Positions 52,506 to 62,800 of a stretch of 64,000 bases of DNA are shown here, piece after piece (within the stretch, counting starts at the first letter, position 1; the number at the start of each line of letters is the position of its first letter). A program made the translations under genes and the position numbers. This DNA is from Kluyvera ascorbata_C (lineage in GTDB: Bacteria > Pseudomonadota > Gammaproteobacteria > Enterobacterales > Enterobacteriaceae). Below the pieces are notes generated by a model. The model made no database searches and was not told the DNA's origin. It saw only the letters and a list, made by a program, of their open reading frames with translations. The stretch is from contig NZ_JBIQOI010000004.1 in the NCBI RefSeq assembly GCF_044197065.1, positions 259,425 to 323,424 of the forward strand, written 5' to 3'.

Positions 52506-53946
52506 GATTATCGTCGTTCTCGTGCTTTACCTGTTCGTGGTGTTCGGCCTGTCGCTGTATGCCATGCGTAAACGCAGCACCGGCTCCTTCCTCAGCGAAT
52601 ATTTCCTCGGCAGCCGTTCGATGGGCGGTTTTGTGCTGGCGATGACGTTGACCACCACCTATATCAGCGCCAGCTCGTTTATCGGCGGGCCGGGTGCCGC
52701 CTATAAATACGGGCTGGGCTGGGTGCTGCTGGCGCTGATCCAGGTGCCGACTATCTGGCTGTCGCTGGGGGTACTCGGTAAAAAGTTCGCCATTCTGGCG
52801 CGACGCTATAACGCCATTACTCTCAACGACATGCTGCAGGCGCGCTACCAGAACCGCGCAGTAGTGTGGATTGCCAGTATCAGCCTGTTGGTTGCTTTCG
52901 TCGGCGCGATTGCGGTGCAGTTTATCGGCGGCGCACGCCTGCTGGAGACGGCGGCGGGCATTAAGTATGAAAACGGCCTGCTGATTTTCGGCATCACGAT
53001 TGCGCTGTACACCGCCTTTGGCGGCTTCCGCGCCAGCGTGCTTAACGACACTATGCAGGGCATGGTGATGCTGATTGGCACCATTGTGCTGCTGGTCGGC
53101 GTGGTGCACGCCGCAGGTGGGCTACACAATGCCGTCGATACGCTGGAGCAGATTAACCCGCAGCTGGTCTCGCCGCACGGTGCGGACGATATCCTGACGC
53201 CAACCTTTATGACCTCCTTCTGGGTGCTGGTCTGTTTCGGGGTGATTGGCCTGCCGCATACCGCCGTTCGCTGCATCTCTTATAAAGACAGCAAGGCGGT
53301 GCATCGCGGGATTATCATCGGCACCATCGTAGTAGCGATACTGATGCTAGGGATGCACCTGGCGGGTGCGCTGGGCCGCGCCGTGCTGCCGCACCTGACC
53401 GTACCAGATCTGGTTATTCCGACGCTGATGGTGCAGGTATTACCGCCGTGGGCAGCCGGTCTGTTCCTTGCCGCGCCGATGGCCGCTATTATGTCGAACG
53501 TGAACGCCCACCTGCTGCAAGCGTCGGCGACCATCATTAAAGATCTGTGGCTCAGCGCGAGCCCGACTAAAATTCGTAATGAGCACCGCATTAAGCGCAT
53601 CTCCACATGGACGACGCTGGTGCTCGGTATTCTGATGATGCTCGCCGCCTGGCGTCCGCCGGAGATGATTATCTGGCTAAATCTGCTCGCCTTTGGCGGG
53701 CTGGAAGCGGTGTTCCTGTGGCCATTAGTGCTCGGTCTGTACTGGGAGCGGGCGAACGCTGCCGGGGCGCTGAGTGCGATGATTGTCGGCGGCGTACTGT
53801 ATGCCGTGCTGGCCACGTTTAATATTCAGTATCTGGGCTTCCATCCGATTGTGCCCTCGTTACTGCTAAGTTTGCTGGCGTTTATGGTTGGGAACCGTTT
53901 TGGTCAACCCGTCCCACAAGCTGCCGTAATTTCTTCTGATAAATAA
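52495..53946 (+). CDS. panF: sodium/pantothenate symporter
   Basis: 483-residue sodium:solute symporter (SLC5 fold) with about 13 hydrophobic segments; E. coli length. Signature segments include SEYFLGSRSMGGFVLAMTL, SSFIGGPGAAYKYGLGWV, and FGVIGLPHTAVRCISYKD. Imports pantothenate for CoA synthesis. The ATG at 52495 lies inside the yhdT end after GGAGG. Confidence 0.97.
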   Translation: MQTEIIVVLVLYLFVVFGLSLYAMRKRSTGSFLSEYFLGSRSMGGFVLAMTLTTTYISASSFIGGPGAAYKYGLGWVLLALIQVPTIWLSLGVLGKKFAILARRYNAITLNDMLQARYQNRAVVWIASISLLVAFVGAIAVQFIGGARLLETAAGIKYENGLLIFGITIALYTAFGGFRASVLNDTMQGMVMLIGTIVLLVGVVHAAGGLHNAVDTLEQINPQLVSPHGADDILTPTFMTSFWVLVCFGVIGLPHTAVRCISYKDSKAVHRGIIIGTIVVAILMLGMHLAGALGRAVLPHLTVPDLVIPTLMVQVLPPWAAGLFLAAPMAAIMSNVNAHLLQASATIIKDLWLSASPTKIRNEHRIKRISTWTTLVLGILMMLAAWRPPEMIIWLNLLAFGGLEAVFLWPLVLGLYWERANAAGALSAMIVGGVLYAVLATFNIQYLGFHPIVPSLLLSLLAFMVGNRFGQPVPQAAVISSDK

Positions 53947-53957
53947 AGAGTTTTGCC

Positions 53958-54839
53958 ATGCCGTGGATCCAACTAAAACTGAACACAACCGGCGCCAATG
54001 CCGAAGATCTTAGCGATGCGCTGATGGAAGCCGGCTCGGTCTCCATCACCTTCCAGGATACGCATGACACGCCGGTCTTTGAGCCGCTGCCGGGTGAAAC
54101 GCGTCTGTGGGGCGATACCGACGTTATCGGCCTGTTCGATGCAGAAACCGACATGAAAGAGGTGGTTGCCATCCTGGAACAGCATCCGCTGTTGGGTGAA
54201 GGCTTCGCCCACAAAATTGAACAGTTAGAAGATAAAGACTGGGAACGCGAGTGGATGGATAACTTCCATCCAATGCGCTTTGGCGAGCGCCTATGGATCT
54301 GCCCAAGCTGGCGCGATGTGCCGGACGTTAACGCCGTTAACGTGATGCTCGATCCAGGCCTGGCCTTCGGCACCGGTACGCACCCAACTACCTCCCTGTG
54401 TTTGCAGTGGCTGGACGGGCTGGATTTAGCCGGCAAAACGGTCATCGACTTTGGTTGTGGTTCCGGGATCCTCGCGATCGCCGCGCTGAAGTTAGGTGCC
54501 GCAAAAGCGATCGGGATCGACATCGATCCGCAGGCTATTCAGGCTAGCCGCGATAACGCCCAGCGTAACGGCGTCTCTGAGCGTCTGGAATTGTACCTAC
54601 CGCAGGATCAGCCAGAAGCCATGAAAGCCGATGTCGTGGTCGCAAACATCCTGGCTGGCCCATTACGCGAGCTGGCACCGTTAATCAGCGTGCTGCCGGT
54701 TACAGGCGGTCTGCTGGGGCTTTCCGGTATCCTGGCAAGCCAGGCGGAAAGTATCTGTGAAGCCTATGCCGATCTCTTTGACCTCGACGCCGTCGTGGAG
54801 AAAGAAGAGTGGTGCCGCATTACCGGCCGCAAAAAATAG
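53958..54839 (+). CDS. prmA: ribosomal protein L11 methyltransferase
   Basis: 293-residue SAM methyltransferase, E. coli length. N-terminal L11-binding domain (MPWIQLKLNTTG...), SAM motif VIDFGCGSGILAIAALKLGA, GIDIDPQA, and VVANILAGPL. Trimethylates L11. 12 bp after panF. Confidence 0.97.
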   Translation: MPWIQLKLNTTGANAEDLSDALMEAGSVSITFQDTHDTPVFEPLPGETRLWGDTDVIGLFDAETDMKEVVAILEQHPLLGEGFAHKIEQLEDKDWEREWMDNFHPMRFGERLWICPSWRDVPDVNAVNVMLDPGLAFGTGTHPTTSLCLQWLDGLDLAGKTVIDFGCGSGILAIAALKLGAAKAIGIDIDPQAIQASRDNAQRNGVSERLELYLPQDQPEAMKADVVVANILAGPLRELAPLISVLPVTGGLLGLSGILASQAESICEAYADLFDLDAVVEKEEWCRITGRKK

Positions 54840-54960
54840 TCCCTTCTTGTGGCCTCTCTGGAGGCCACCTTGCTCTCAGAGGTTGACCTGGATTGTCCTT
54901 AAGCACCCAATGACCCTTTCAGAAACGCTGCTGAAAAAATTCACCCACACGATGCACCAT

Positions 54961-55005
54961 GACAACAACCGACCAGCACAGCCGCTCAATGGCCGTGTTG
55001 TTGTC
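54961..55005. repeat. inverted repeat in the prmA-dusB gap
   Basis: GACAACAAC/GTTGTTGTC arms (54961-54969 with 54997-55005) with a small nested GCC/GGC hairpin inside. No credible gene covers it. Confidence 0.5.
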
Positions 55006-55070
55006 GAATAAGCCGCAGAATAGTGTCGGGATCATGTCCTGAAATGGGAGCATTGTCACACTATGTCACA

Positions 55071-55099
55071 ATAATCTGCTGATTAAATCAGCAGATTAT
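55071..55099. terminator. 13-bp perfect inverted repeat before dusB
   Basis: ATAATCTGCTGAT-TAA-ATCAGCAGATTAT, an unbroken 13-bp stem with a 3-nt loop. No T-tract, so not a classical terminator; it may be a processing or transcription-roadblock structure. Confidence 0.5.
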
Positions 55100-55256
55100 C
55101 TTGCCAGATCTCCCTCAGTCGAAGAAAAAGTGAGAAGTTACTCAAAAATATAGATGTAGATAAAATCGCCATAATTTTCTAATTAGATGATTTATATAAT
55201 TAATTCTTTAGTAGCGATCGCGCTTACTGCGATTCTTTGATCCACCTCAGAGGATT

Positions 55257-55300
55257 GGTTAAAGTTTGGCCTTTCATCTCGTGCAAAAAATGCGTAATAT
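55257..55300 (+). promoter_or_regulatory. dusB-fis promoter with Fis site
   Basis: -35 TTTCAT (55272-55277), 17-bp spacer, -10 TAATAT (55295-55300), then GC-rich ACGCCGCC discriminator, as in the E. coli fis promoter under stringent control. GGTTAAAGTTTGGCC (55257-55271) fits the Fis consensus G..YR.....YR..C and overlaps the -35 side, fitting autorepression. Confidence 0.85.
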
Positions 55301-55339
55301 ACGCCGCCTTGCAGTCACAGTATGGTCATTTCTTAACTC

Positions 55340-56305
55340 ATGCGTATCGGACAACACCAGCTCAGAAATCGACTGATCGCAGCACCTATGGCAGGTATTA
55401 CCGACCGGCCGTTCAGGACGCTGTGCTATGAGATGGGAGCAGGTTTAACCGTTTCCGAGATGATGTCGTCTAACCCGCAGGTCTGGGAAAGCGATAAGTC
55501 CCGCCTTCGGATGGTGCACATTGATGAACCAGGTATTCGTACCGTGCAAATTGCCGGAAGCGTGCCTGAAGAGATGGCAGATGCCGCGCGTATCAACGTG
55601 GAAAGTGGCGCCCAAATTATTGATATCAATATGGGTTGCCCGGCCAAAAAAGTGAATCGCAAGCTTGCAGGTTCAGCCCTTCTGCAATACCCCGACCAGG
55701 TGAAGTCAATCCTGACGGCGGTTGTCAGCGCAGTGGACGTTCCTGTTACGTTAAAGATTCGCACGGGTTGGTCGCCGGAACACCGTAACTGTGTAGAGAT
55801 TGCCCAACTGGCCGAAGACTGTGGCATTCAGGCCCTGACCATTCATGGACGCACACGCGCCTGTTTGTTCAATGGTGAAGCTGAATACGACAGCATTCGG
55901 GCAGTTAAGCAGAAAGTTTCCATTCCGGTTATCGCGAATGGTGACATTACTGACCCGCTTAAAGCCAGAGCTGTACTCGACTATACGGGGGCTGATGCCC
56001 TGATGATAGGACGTGCCGCTCAGGGAAGACCCTGGATCTTTCGGGAAATCCAGCATTATCTGGACACTGGGGAGTTGCTTGCTCCACTGCCACTGGCAGA
56101 GATTAAGCGCTTGCTTTGTGCGCACGTTCGGGAACTGCATGACTTTTATGGTCAGGCAAAAGGGTACCGAATCGCGCGTAAACACGTATCCTGGTATCTC
56201 CAGGAACACGCTCCAAATGACCAGTTTCGGCGCACATTCAACGCCATAGAGGATGCCAGCGTACAGCTGGAGGCGTTGGAGGCATACTTCGAAAATCTTG
56301 CGTAA
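55340..56305 (+). CDS. dusB: tRNA-dihydrouridine synthase B
   Basis: 321-residue FMN-dependent enzyme, E. coli length. APMAGITDRPFR, MGCPAKKVNRKLAGSALL with catalytic Cys100, and IGRAAQGRPWIF phosphate-binding loop. Makes D17 in tRNA. Upstream gene of the dusB-fis operon and needed for proper fis translation in E. coli. Confidence 0.97.
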   Translation: MRIGQHQLRNRLIAAPMAGITDRPFRTLCYEMGAGLTVSEMMSSNPQVWESDKSRLRMVHIDEPGIRTVQIAGSVPEEMADAARINVESGAQIIDINMGCPAKKVNRKLAGSALLQYPDQVKSILTAVVSAVDVPVTLKIRTGWSPEHRNCVEIAQLAEDCGIQALTIHGRTRACLFNGEAEYDSIRAVKQKVSIPVIANGDITDPLKARAVLDYTGADALMIGRAAQGRPWIFREIQHYLDTGELLAPLPLAEIKRLLCAHVRELHDFYGQAKGYRIARKHVSWYLQEHAPNDQFRRTFNAIEDASVQLEALEAYFENLA

Positions 56306-56328
56306 TGAAATAAAGAGCTGACAGAACT

Positions 56329-56625
56329 ATGTTCGAACAACGCGTAAATTCTGACGTACTGACCGTTTCTACCGTTAACTCTCAGGATCAGGTAACTCAA
56401 AAACCCCTGCGTGACTCGGTTAAACAGGCACTGAAGAACTATTTTGCTCAACTGAACGGTCAGGATGTTAATGACCTGTATGAGCTGGTACTGGCTGAAG
56501 TAGAACAGCCCCTGTTGGACATGGTGATGCAATACACCCGTGGTAACCAGACCCGCGCAGCCCTGATGATGGGCATCAACCGTGGTACTCTGCGTAAGAA
56601 ACTGAAAAAATACGGCATGAACTGA
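56329..56625 (+). CDS. fis: nucleoid protein Fis
   Basis: 98-residue DNA-bending protein, to my memory identical to E. coli Fis. N-terminal beta-hairpin arms, dimerisation helices, and C-terminal HTH ([25 protein letters not shown]; catalytic or binding residues intact). Activates rRNA promoters and shapes the nucleoid. 23 bp after dusB. Confidence 0.99.
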
Positions 56626-56652
56626 TACTAATCAGTTAATTGCTTGATTTTG

Positions 56653-56686
56653 AAGGCGCTACTCGGCATGGGGAAGCGCCTTTTTT
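56653..56686 (+). terminator. terminator of dusB-fis
   Basis: 8-bp stem AAGGCGCT/AGCGCCTT with a T6 tail, about 30 bp after fis; also at the 3' side of the convergent hydrolase gene. Confidence 0.85.
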
Positions 56687-56696
56687 ATTGCCTGTT

Positions 56697-57530
56697 TTAC
56701 GCCTCAGCGTAGACGATGCGATAGCCCTGATCTTCAGGAATAACCCGCGCAAAGCCCGACCCACCAAAGTGCATCCCCGCCACCAGCAGCTTTTCTGCAA
56801 CCGCCTGCGCCAGAATACGCTTACGCGATGCTTCCGCCTGTTCGCTATCGATATCAAAAGCGATGCTCACCCCAGGGTGTGCGGTCTGAATATGGGGAAA
56901 GTGAACGATGTCACCCCAGATAATCAGGCTAGCTTCCGGAGTATCAATTCTGAACCCCGTATGCCCCGGCGTGTGCCCAGGCAGAGGGACGGGATGAATG
57001 CCCTCGGCAATCGGCGCTTCGCTGAGCAAGTGAACGCGCTCGCCGTAGGTGGCTAGCGTCTGGCGCGCGCGGATAAAATTACGCCGCTGACGTTCGTTAG
57101 CCTGCGCAAACCGCGCATCGTCCAGCCAGAACGCCTTCTCAAGCGGATGCAGATAGAGCTCGGCATTTGGGTAAACCGCCATGCCTTCCTCATCCAGCAA
57201 GCCCCCCAGATGGTCAGGATGAGCGTGAGTCAGCAATACCGTATCCACCGCTTCAGGCTGGACACCAGCCCCCTGTAAATTGGCTTTCAGCTGCCCGCCT
57301 ACGTTATTGACGCCGCCTGTTCCTGAGTCCACCAGAATCGTTCGCCCGCGCCCACGGATAAGATAACCATAGATATGCAGATTTCCAGGCTCGGTAATCC
57401 CTGCCTGCTTCTGGATCTCCCCGGCCTCTGTCGTGCTAATACCGGACAGGAGTTCGAGACTCGCTGCCATATTACCGTCGCTGAGCGGCGTCACCAGAAA
57501 GTCGCCAATCTGACGGGAAATCGCGTTCAT
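56697..57530 (-). CDS. metallo-beta-lactamase-fold hydrolase
   Basis: 277-residue MBL-fold protein. The binuclear zinc ligands are visible: THAHPDH, PGHTPGHTG, the Asp in IWGDIVHFP and the His of VAGMHFGG. The residue layout is that of lactonase/hydrolase branches of the superfamily rather than beta-lactamases; substrate unknown. ATG at 57530 with GAGG at 5 nt; a GTG six bases upstream is less likely. No signal peptide, so cytoplasmic. E. coli has the methyltransferase gene yhdJ here instead. Confidence 0.85.
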   Translation of the reverse strand: MNAISRQIGDFLVTPLSDGNMAASLELLSGISTTEAGEIQKQAGITEPGNLHIYGYLIRGRGRTILVDSGTGGVNNVGGQLKANLQGAGVQPEAVDTVLLTHAHPDHLGGLLDEEGMAVYPNAELYLHPLEKAFWLDDARFAQANERQRRNFIRARQTLATYGERVHLLSEAPIAEGIHPVPLPGHTPGHTGFRIDTPEASLIIWGDIVHFPHIQTAHPGVSIAFDIDSEQAEASRKRILAQAVAEKLLVAGMHFGGSGFARVIPEDQGYRIVYAEA

Positions 57531-57651
57531 AAACACCTCGTTACGGGGATGATGAGTAGAAGAATAAGATGACAGAAGCCGAAAGCAGAGGACAGCAGAA
57601 GCAGAGTCAGATGAATAATCTTCAGGCTTCCCTGCCTGATAGGATCAGCAG

Positions 57652-58305
57652 TTACTGGTTAACAACCAGTGTAGGCCGGGTAGCCCACAGACGTTGAGCA
57701 CAAACGGTCGCCATAATATTGTCGACAAGCAGCGGAGCCTGTTGATAGAGATCGAACTGCAGTGGGTCCATCAGCCAATTTTTGATAATACCGCTAAATG
57801 CGCTATGTAATACAATCAATATAATCTCAATGTTTGTATCATCAGGTAATATTCTGTTACGCACGCAAGCCTGCAATATATCCCGCATGGAATCATAGCT
57901 GAAGCCTATTTTCTTTCTGATTTCATACTCCGGCATCATATCGCTACTAAATTCACACTTATGATACAGAATCTGCATCAGTGCACGCTGCCGCGGCGTT
58001 TCAGCGATATATTGCAAACCAACGACAAATTTATTTCTTAAGTTTAATAGTGGATTCGCGCTGTCTATTTGTATCAATTTATGATGAATTAAATCACGTA
58101 GCGGCAGTTGTTCTTCCCACATCGCGTTAAATAATTCACTTTTGCTGGAAAAATGCCAGTAAACCGCACCGCGGGTTACCCCTGCAGCATCAGCAATGTC
58201 GGTCAGCGTGGTGTTACTCACGCCCCGCTGCGCAAACTGCTCAATGGCTGAGTCAAGCAGCAACTGGCGCGTCTTGAGCGCCTCTTCTTTCGTTTTTCTG
58301 GCCAT
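57652..58305 (-). CDS. acrS: TetR-family repressor AcrS (EnvR)
   Basis: 217-residue TetR regulator. HTH (VSNTTLTDIADAAGVTRGAVYWHFSSK, residues about 27-53) typical of the AcrR/AcrS branch, then the helical ligand domain with LYHKCEF and the FSGIIKNWLM motif. Divergent from acrE; in E. coli AcrS represses acrAB rather than mainly acrEF. Start MARKTKEE; a GTG four codons upstream is possible. Confidence 0.9.
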   Translation of the reverse strand: MARKTKEEALKTRQLLLDSAIEQFAQRGVSNTTLTDIADAAGVTRGAVYWHFSSKSELFNAMWEEQLPLRDLIHHKLIQIDSANPLLNLRNKFVVGLQYIAETPRQRALMQILYHKCEFSSDMMPEYEIRKKIGFSYDSMRDILQACVRNRILPDDTNIEIILIVLHSAFSGIIKNWLMDPLQFDLYQQAPLLVDNIMATVCAQRLWATRPTLVVNQ

Positions 58306-58665
58306 AGCCTGCGTCACTTACCGCAAAATATGCGGTGAATAGAAAATCAATTTAATTCAATTTACCATTGAGACTAACCGCAATATTTAGCAAAAAGTAT
58401 GATGAGTACTGAAAATCAATAAATCCATTGAATATATATTTCACTAACTAACATTCATATTATGAATGCATTCATTTCATTACCCTCTCCATAAATTCTC
58501 TAATCCTGCTATTTTTGCGTTTCCGTGCCTTTGGTGATTGTCCAAAAATAACTATCTCTTACATCCACCGATGTTTATTTGTAGGATAACGAACTGCATT
58601 TTTTATTCACCCTTTCTTTCACAGATTTTTAGTCAAACCTGGCTATCAATCTATAAGGAACAGCA
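58306..58665. promoter_or_regulatory. acrS-acrE divergent control region
   Basis: About 360 bp, strongly AT-rich, without a gene. It contains the overlapping palindromes annotated separately. The AT content fits H-NS silencing known for acrEF (inference). Confidence 0.5.
58453..58475. promoter_or_regulatory. overlapping palindromes, candidate AcrS operator
   Basis: ATTCATA-T-TATGAAT (58453-58467) overlaps ATGAATG/CATTCAT (58462-58475), so three ATTCAT/ATGAAT half-sites stand in a row. AcrR-type operators contain a similar GAATG/CATTC core. Binding is inferred. Confidence 0.5.
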
Positions 58666-59805
58666 ATGACGAGTCACGCCAGGGTTACACTTTTATCCAG
58701 CTTAATTATCTCTGCGGCATTACTTAGCGGCTGTGATAATTCTGGAAGCCAACAAGCGCATGCGCCAATGCCTCAGGTTACCGTTCACACCGTGAACAAC
58801 GCGCCATTGTCCATCACTACCGAATTACCAGGCCGTACCTCTGCGTTTCGCGTCGCTGAAGTTCGTCCACAGGTCAGCGGCATTATTCTGAAACGCAACT
58901 TTGTGGAAGGTAGTGATGTTGAGGCCGGTCAGTCTCTTTATCAGATAGACCCAGCCACCTACCGGGCGGCCTATGACAGCGCGAAAGGCGATCAGACGAA
59001 AGCCGAAGCCGCAGCGGTCATCGCTCACTTGACCGTGAAGCGCTATGTCCCTCTGCTAGGCACCAAATACATCAGCCAACAAGACTATGACCAGGCGGTA
59101 GCGACAGCACGTCAGGCCGATGCTGACGTCATGGCTGCGAAAGCTGCCGTTGAGACAGCGCGTATTAACCTCGCCTACACCAAAGTGACCTCACCAATCA
59201 CCGGCCGCATTGGTAAATCTAGCGTGACTGAAGGTGCCCTGGTGACCAACGGGCAGTCAGATGCATTGGCAACGGTACAGCAGTTGGATCCCATCTACGT
59301 CGATGTCACCCAGTCCAGCAGTGATTTTATGCGCCTCAAGCAAGAAAGCTTGCAGCAAGGTGGCGACGCCAAAAGCGTTCAGTTGTTGATGGAAAACGGT
59401 CAGCCTTACGCGCTGAAAGGTTCGCTGCAGTTCTCAGACGTTACCGTGGATGAAAGCACCGGCTCTATCACCCTTCGCGCTATTTTCCCTAACCCGCAGC
59501 ATGTACTGCTGCCAGGGATGTTCGTTCGCGCTCGCATTGATGAAGGCGTAAATCCAAACGCTATGCTGGTTCCGCAGCAGGGTGTGACTCGTACCCCACG
59601 CGGCGATGCAACGGTTCTGCTGGTGAACGATAAGAATCAGGTGGAAACGCGCAACGTGGTTGCGGCTCAGGCCGTTGGCGACCAGTGGCTGATTACCAGT
59701 GGCCTGAAAGCGGGCGATAAGGTGATTGTCAGCGGGCTGCAGAAAGTACGCCCAGGCGCAACCGTGAAGGCTGAAGAGGATACCGCAGCACCTGCTGCGA
59801 AATAA
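58666..59805 (+). CDS. acrE: multidrug efflux membrane-fusion lipoprotein AcrE
   Basis: 379-residue membrane-fusion protein of the RND efflux family. Lipoprotein signal with lipobox LLSGC, lipid-modified Cys23. Lipoyl, alpha-hairpin (TKYISQQDYDQAVATARQA) and beta-barrel domains (TVDESTGSITLRAIFPNPQHVLLPGMFVRARI) are in the family order. Closer by eye to AcrE than AcrA, and its place next to acrS and fis supports that. With AcrF and TolC it forms a tripartite pump. Confidence 0.94.
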   Translation: MTSHARVTLLSSLIISAALLSGCDNSGSQQAHAPMPQVTVHTVNNAPLSITTELPGRTSAFRVAEVRPQVSGIILKRNFVEGSDVEAGQSLYQIDPATYRAAYDSAKGDQTKAEAAAVIAHLTVKRYVPLLGTKYISQQDYDQAVATARQADADVMAAKAAVETARINLAYTKVTSPITGRIGKSSVTEGALVTNGQSDALATVQQLDPIYVDVTQSSSDFMRLKQESLQQGGDAKSVQLLMENGQPYALKGSLQFSDVTVDESTGSITLRAIFPNPQHVLLPGMFVRARIDEGVNPNAMLVPQQGVTRTPRGDATVLLVNDKNQVETRNVVAAQAVGDQWLITSGLKAGDKVIVSGLQKVRPGATVKAEEDTAAPAAK

Positions 59806-59817
59806 GGTACCGACCAC

Positions 59818-62800
59818 ATGTCTAAGTTTTTTATCCATCGACCGGTGTTTGCCTGGGTTCTGGCCATCATCATGATGATTGCAGGTGGCCTGGCCATCCT
59901 GCAGTTGCCAATCGCTCAGTACCCAACGATTGCTCCACCTGCAGTGGCGGTTTCAGCAACCTATCCAGGTGCTGATGCGCAAACCGTGCAGGATACCGTC
60001 ACCCAGGTTATCGAACAGAATATGAATGGTATCGATAACCTGATGTACATGTCCTCAACCAGTGACTCCGCGGGTTCCGTGACCATCACCCTGACCTTTA
60101 AGTCAGGTACCGATCCGGATATCGCCCAGGTTCAGGTTCAGAACAAGCTCTCTCTGGCAACGCCTCTGTTGCCACAGGAAGTACAGCAGCAGGGTATCAG
60201 CGTAGAGAAGTCGAGCAGCAGCTTCCTGATGGTAGCGGGGTTTATCTCTGATAACCCAACGACCGTACAGGACGATATTTCTGACTACATCGCCTCTAAC
60301 GTTAAAGACCCTATCAGCCGTCTGAACGGCGTGGGTGACGTCCAGCTCTTTGGTGCGCAGTATGCGATGCGTATCTGGCTTGACGGCAACCTGCTGAACA
60401 AATACAGCCTGACACCGGTTGATGTTATTAACCAGTTAAAGGTGCAGAACGACCAGATTGCGGCAGGCCAGTTGGGCGGTACGCCAGCGGTGAAAGGCCA
60501 GCAGTTGAACGCCTCGATTATTGCGCAGACGCGTCTGAAAGATCCGGTTGAGTTCGGTAAAGTGACCCTCCGCGTGAACGCCGATGGTTCGGTGGTGCAT
60601 CTGAGCGACGTCGCGCGTATTGAACTCGGCGGTGAGAACTACAACGTTGTAGCACGTATTAACGGTAAACCGGCATCGGGGCTTGGGATCAAGCTGGCGA
60701 CCGGCGCGAACGCGCTGGATACCGCCAACGCCATCAAAGCTAAGCTCGCGGAGCTGCAGCCATTCTTCCCTCAGGGGATGAAGGTGGTCTATCCGTATGA
60801 CACCACGCCGTTCGTGACCATCTCGATTCACGAAGTCATTAAGACGCTGTTTGAGGCGATTATCCTCGTCTTCCTCGTCATGTACCTGTTCTTGCAGAAT
60901 ATCCGTGCGACGCTTATCCCAACTATCGCCGTGCCGGTGGTGCTGCTCGGGACCTTCGCCGTACTATCGATGTTTGGCTACTCGATAAACACCCTAACCA
61001 TGTTCGGGATGGTGCTCGCGATAGGCCTGCTCGTCGATGACGCCATCGTGGTGGTGGAAAACGTCGAGCGAGTGATGGTTGAGGAGAAACTCTCGCCCGT
61101 CGAGGCCACCGAGAAGTCGATGGAGCAGATTCAGGGTGCGCTGGTCGGGATCGCGATGGTACTGTCGGCGGTATTCGTACCGATGGCCTTCTTTGGCGGC
61201 TCAACCGGGGCTATCTATCGCCAGTTCTCGATAACCATTGTTTCCGCAATGGCGCTATCAGTTCTGGTAGCCCTGATCCTGACCCCAGCGCTATGCGCCA
61301 CGCTGCTGAAACCTGCTTCTGCAGATCACTACGAGAAGAAAGGGTTCTTCGGCTGGTTTAACAATAAGTTTGACCAGAGCGTTAACCACTATACCAATAG
61401 CGTCAGCGGTATCTTGCGTTCCACCGGGCGTTACCTGCTTATCTATGTGCTGATTGTTGTCGGGATGGCGGTGCTGTTTGTACGCCTGCCAACATCCTTC
61501 CTGCCGGATGAGGACCAGGGGGTATTCCTGACCATGGTTCAGCTTCCTGCTGGCGCGACGCAGGAGCGTACGCAGAAAGTATTGGATACCGTCACGCATT
61601 ACTACCTTAATAACGAGAAGGCAAACGTTGAGAGCGTCTTTACCGTTAACGGCTTCAGCTTTAGCGGCCAGGGTCAGAACTCCGGTATGGCGTTTGTGAG
61701 CCTGAAACCGTGGGATGAGCGTAGCGGGGAAGAAAATAGCGCTGAATCCGTCATCAAGCGTGCCACCATGGCCTTCAGCCAGATTAAAGATGCGATGGTG
61801 TTCCCGTTCAACATGCCGGCGATTATCGAGCTCGGTACAGCGACCGGTTTCGACTTCGAGCTGATTGACCAGGGTAACCTCGGTCATACGGCATTGACCC
61901 AAGCCCGTAATCAGCTTCTTGGCATGGTGCAGCAGCATCCCGATCAGCTGGTTCGCGTGCGTCCAAACGGCCTGGAAGATACTGCGCAGTTCAAACTCGA
62001 TGTCGATCAGGAAAAAGCACAGGCATTAGGCGTTTCACTGTCCGATATCAATGAGACCATTTCTGCAGCGCTGGGCGGCTACTACGTCAACGACTTTATT
62101 GACCACGGTCGCGTGAAGAAGGTTTACGTTCAGGCTGACGCTAAGTTCCGCATGTTGCCAAGCGATGTCAACAACATGTACGTACGCAGTTCAAACGGTG
62201 AGATGGTGCCATTCTCCGCCTTCGTGACTTCACGTTGGGTATACGGCTCTCCACGTCTGGAACGTTATAATGGCCTGCCATCCATGGAGATCCTCGGTGA
62301 AGCAGCTCCGGGTAAGAGTACCGGTGAGGCGATGACCCTGATGGAACAACTGGCCAGCAAGCTGCCTTCAGGTATTGGCTTTGACTGGACGGGAATGTCC
62401 TATCAGGAACGCTTGTCCGGCAACCAGGCACCTGCACTGTACGCAATCTCATTGATTGTCGTCTTCCTGTGTCTGGCAGCACTCTACGAGAGCTGGTCTA
62501 TTCCGTTCTCCGTTATGTTAGTGGTGCCATTAGGTGTTGTGGGGGCGCTTCTGGCCGCCTCATTACGAGGCCTGAATAACGACGTGTACTTCCAGGTAGG
62601 TCTGCTAACAACCATTGGTCTATCGGCGAAGAACGCCATTCTGATCGTTGAGTTTGCTAAAGATCTTATGGATAAAGAAGGTAAAGGGATCATTGAAGCA
62701 ACGCTCGAGGCATCACGCATGCGTCTGCGCCCTATTCTGATGACCTCTTTGGCCTTCATCCTCGGCGTTATGCCACTGGTTATCAGTCGCGGCGCAGGTA

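Noticed and set aside
54757..55011. 84-codon frame running from the end of prmA into the gap
   Set aside because: Its first part overlaps prmA in another frame and the rest covers the inverted repeat; no start signal.
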